Virus record (IMG/VR): IMGVR_UViG_3300044700_000298
Coordinates: 1 to 26,534 of that record
Length of the DNA: 26,534 bases
Origin: a virus
Direction: 5' to 3' (one strand)
Position 1 is the first letter of the stretch; each line of letters begins with the position of its first letter. The notes beneath the pieces are model-generated. The model was given only the letters and a program-made list of their open reading frames with translations. It had not been told where the DNA came from and made no database searches. The translations under genes and the position numbers were made by a program. Shown piece after piece: positions 25,001-26,534 of this stretch.

Positions 25001-26534
25001 CGTAGCTTTGGAGATAAGTTTGCATCTAAGGATTTAGAACCCGAAGAAAATCTACCGCAACGTACACAGTCAACTGAAGGTGAAGCCACAGGTGAACGTG
25101 AAGCGGGTCATGAGTGGTATCGAAAGACTGAAGGAGAAGAACTTCGCACATCAGCAAGTGTTACTCAAGAAGAAATTAAGTCAATCATACAAGCGTATTC
25201 ACCAGTTCAATCCCGACCACGTGTGTTTGATTTATCCATGAGCTTTGTTGGCAAAGATGGCGGTCGATTGATTGCTACAGCGCAAGCAGAAGGTGTAAGT
25301 AACGAACAAGATGTTGTACGTGTTTTGCAACAACGATGGAACAGTACTGAGCAGGAAGCAAAAGCGTTAGCTAGATATGTTGATGGTTGGGCTACTGGTT
25401 GGGCAATGACTGTTGCCCGCATGGAAGGAGTCAACCTCAATAAACGTTTGATGGCACGAATGACAGATGCCGAAAAAGCAGGTGCTTATTCCTCATTTAT
25501 ACAAAAAGCCGTTGTTAAAGAACTAAAAAATACAGGAATCAAACTTGATTCCGCAATGATTACAAAACTTGCAAACGAAGCAATTAACAACAACGGAAAA
25601 ATCAAAGTAAACGGTACAGAATACACAATACCAATTGTTCAAGACTTTAAAGAATGGGATACGTGGAAAAAAGATTTTAGAGAAATTACTATATTCAATA
25701 ACACTGAATCCAATAAGCAATTATTGGCTGATCTAAAACAAGTTTATTATGAACAACATTTAGGGTCGTTTACTCAACTTACTGCTGGGGCAGCAGAACT
25801 GTATCGACCCGGAGCGCAATATGGACACGTTGATCGTGCTGTAAGAGTGTTGATGGATGGCACCGTTGCGAACGCAGGACAAGTTCTTGCAGTTGAATCA
25901 ACAGCTTTACTTGAAGTAAAACTTCATGAGTTACATCACGCATTACTTCAGTCTCTGCCAAGAGCCATCTATCACGATATTTTAAAATCAAGATTCCCAA
26001 GCCTCGAAATGAAGCACCTTGGATATGGCTCCGAAAAAGGCATGATTACCGAGAGAGATGGTGGAGTTTGGCTTAATACGACACATGAAGAAGAAATGGT
26101 GGCAGCGCTTACTAATGCTGTAATGACTGCTGACATTAATAATTACCAATTTAAATATGGGTTTGGTGTTAATGCCTACGAAGTGCACATTGCTGAAGCC
26201 GTTGTCGAACTTGGTCAATTAATGCGAACTCAAAATGCTGTCATAAACGAGTTGCAAGCAAGTGGACAAAATCCTAGTCGGTCGTTGTGGAAAATGGGCA
26301 ACTTCTATGGCAGAGGAGACAAGCTCGAAGCATCAGAAGTTGCTGGTGATGTTTTAAAATTCGAATATACAAAAGACACAACTGTCCGCGTATATGACAG
26401 TACAACAAACGGTTTTGAACAAGGAAAAATATTAAGATTAGACGGATTAAAGAAAGTTAGTGCCGATAAGTTAAAGCTTGTCGACGTAAAAATAACAGTA
26501 AAGTTTGGCAGCAGAGAGCAAACGTACAAAGTTA
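22004..26534 (+). CDS. Giant multidomain ejection/polyvalent-like protein with HELHH metallopeptidase motif (3' end outside the window)
   Basis: An uninterrupted frame of more than 1510 residues from ATG 22004 (AAGG at 21995-21998) to the window edge. Visible order: a helical N-terminus; Gly/Ala-rich hydrophobic stretches at about 130-148 and 182-246, able to lie in a membrane; a mixed alpha/beta middle (about 420-820); a Gly/Glu/Asp/Pro linker at 823-883; a helical part at about 890-960 with I-L-D-R-A-Y-S-E-L-E-E-D-G-I-I, which looks like a winged helix; and a C-terminal domain with H1308-E-L-H-H1312 and acidic residues E1362-E1364 that could be the third zinc ligand. The HExxH motif points to a zinc peptidase of the gluzincin kind. 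Its place fits T7 gp16-type ejected proteins, and the domain mix fits polyvalent proteins. No lytic transglycosylase motif was found by eye. Confidence 0.7.
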   Translation, partial: MENQQLKDLVKQLGLTPDAKSSRAKIRAIATEEFIMSNAYRALLEGAKTSPKEFSALTGLDAQDTALLQQTRNKVSARIIKTSPKRLGPEGVLFPTVEEAQSARQSTKEAGAKGIAAEQKIQRRGLLEQVPAYLSGFAGGGAADVAASKLKARGLDPRLAYFNAGSDTDYAKQIGAESGYTFAKTFPSVAASVPTMGLGGAVGDIATGALTSGVTAVSPGWMRAIAGGVRFAGHLAGAIQGGHIGSSLAEKAQQGLTSGNLTPEERGVGQSMFGEQTPGGQLGSTAATLSLFKPTIKLAGAPLRKLLPQVFTDYGSVARNPYMMASVKDLGTRGYFVLQAGQGVDAGNQQAVKDATDALGYTPTDAEQLKPFGYKTQFEKLADMGMAALLGGTTRLGSSLSRMGHIDTSPRPEFNVNDLAQQVQDVRNKRQQGTQPPTPQGGLQTTGVAAGGSFPRFETIEGGVPITVEERSGTEVGVFPTRKESFEVVQKFNASFGRNANKDVAFTPTSEGAQKLVSMNADNDFNVLHRNADGTTEVRSYGWTELPQQLKDQASQFFGTTTFIDRSTPEQTPYKYDPAAVTEDVPGRERRTYNTENDLRGVPVKDKSGNWKPGIYKLRKDGVDVPVRAVSDVDTRNDSVGVKTFSGNYYRVPISSLRDGADKPITTVRQSSWPEQAYRKSYRIDNIPGDAVRFAESDWRISPDDQQKVKNGDEEGWKDSYDVDALEATYTGATERIGELQQVERGTVFADRYSGDRVVLLSHVDQTVEGRRMVGMLVYDVDSRVYEPYVMSYADAVDVSEAVKIKESLKKTTAVEDTKTDTTDEEGPTGPEDEEGPGDGSGEGEGEGEGPGDGKVEGEGEGPGSGTDEGEGPDSGTDDIEPPKVTARGDSEVNYVKSQIIRYLKEKTNATKATVTQQEIESQDFAPQTLTQIKEFKDTGIKQGVRRDILDRAYSELEEDGIIVAPSADAFDKDIARGANFDSAVEKLEMGAKTPRDAKRSFGDKFASKDLEPEENLPQRTQSTEGEATGEREAGHEWYRKTEGEELRTSASVTQEEIKSIIQAYSPVQSRPRVFDLSMSFVGKDGGRLIATAQAEGVSNEQDVVRVLQQRWNSTEQEAKALARYVDGWATGWAMTVARMEGVNLNKRLMARMTDAEKAGAYSSFIQKAVVKELKNTGIKLDSAMITKLANEAINNNGKIKVNGTEYTIPIVQDFKEWDTWKKDFREITIFNNTESNKQLLADLKQVYYEQHLGSFTQLTAGAAELYRPGAQYGHVDRAVRVLMDGTVANAGQVLAVESTALLEVKLHELHHALLQSLPRAIYHDILKSRFPSLEMKHLGYGSEKGMITERDGGVWLNTTHEEEMVAALTNAVMTADINNYQFKYGFGVNAYEVHIAEAVVELGQLMRTQNAVINELQASGQNPSRSLWKMGNFYGRGDKLEASEVAGDVLKFEYTKDTTVRVYDSTTNGFEQGKILRLDGLKKVSADKLKLVDVKITVKFGSREQTYKV
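24470..24652 (+). repeat. Acidic Gly/Glu/Pro low-complexity linker in the giant gene
   Basis: Residues 823-883 are nearly all G, E, D, P, S and T. A hexamer unit (GAAGGC) repeats about four times at 24527-24553, giving alternating E-G. It divides the folded middle from the C-terminal domains and may have arisen by slippage. Confidence 0.75.
25925..25939 (+). other. HELHH zinc-binding motif
   Basis: Codons 1308-1312 read H-E-L-H-H, preceded by a hydrophobic and charged strand (L-L-E-V-K-L) and followed by a helix (A-L-L-Q-S-L). This is the usual setting of an HExxH active-site helix. The glutamates at codons 1362-1364 (26087-26095) follow at about 50 residues. Confidence 0.6.

Overview
The window is part of the late (structural) region of a tailed double-stranded DNA bacteriophage with a podovirus-like plan. 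Every convincing gene is on the + strand. Genes abut or overlap, with many TAATG and ATGA junctions, and no intergenic gap exceeds about 35 bases. I saw no tRNA, rRNA, CRISPR array, insertion sequence, integrase or intrinsic terminator. The window starts inside one gene and ends inside another, so it is an internal slice of a larger genome. The host cannot be told from the sequence. The portal, coat and cement-like genes recall the P22 / Bordetella BPP-1-like style of head, but the tail and ejection genes are divergent.

Layout. 3-1145: the end of an unrecognised gene and a Cys/His small-terminase candidate. 1135-7131: packaging and head genes in the order large terminase, a 42-residue membrane micro-ORF, portal, scaffold candidate, major capsid protein. 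7150-9643: a capsid cement-like protein and two head-tail adaptor-like proteins. 9640-10461: two small membrane proteins, the second a holin candidate with two possible starts, and a small beta-rich protein. 10463-19007: tail and surface proteins. These include a 21-residue-repeat protein and a 1328-residue nozzle-like protein carrying inserted domains. 19010-26534: three genes of increasing size (274, 720 and more than 1510 residues) where podoviruses encode internal or ejection proteins.

Most notable points. (1) The last gene is open to the window edge. It has Gly/Ala-rich hydrophobic segments, a Gly/Glu/Asp/Pro linker, a possible winged-helix segment and a HELHH metallopeptidase-type motif, and its base composition changes sharply inside the one frame. 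It could be a T7 gp16-like ejected protein or a polyvalent protein. (2) A small beta module (YYVV...GG.I type, resembling the E1 FCCH fold) appears five times in four different structural genes. In two of them it appears to interrupt a more familiar domain. (3) Gene 13463-14605 holds 13 units with a 20/21-residue period, then five exact 10-residue units. (4) The holin candidate has a layout like the lambda S dual start.

How the genes would work together: terminase cuts and packages DNA through the portal into a shell of coat, scaffold and cement protein. Adaptors and the nozzle close the head and form the short tail. The repeat and module proteins decorate tail or capsid, and the three terminal proteins would be packaged and ejected into the host with the DNA. 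This is inferred from order and family resemblance; no database search was run.
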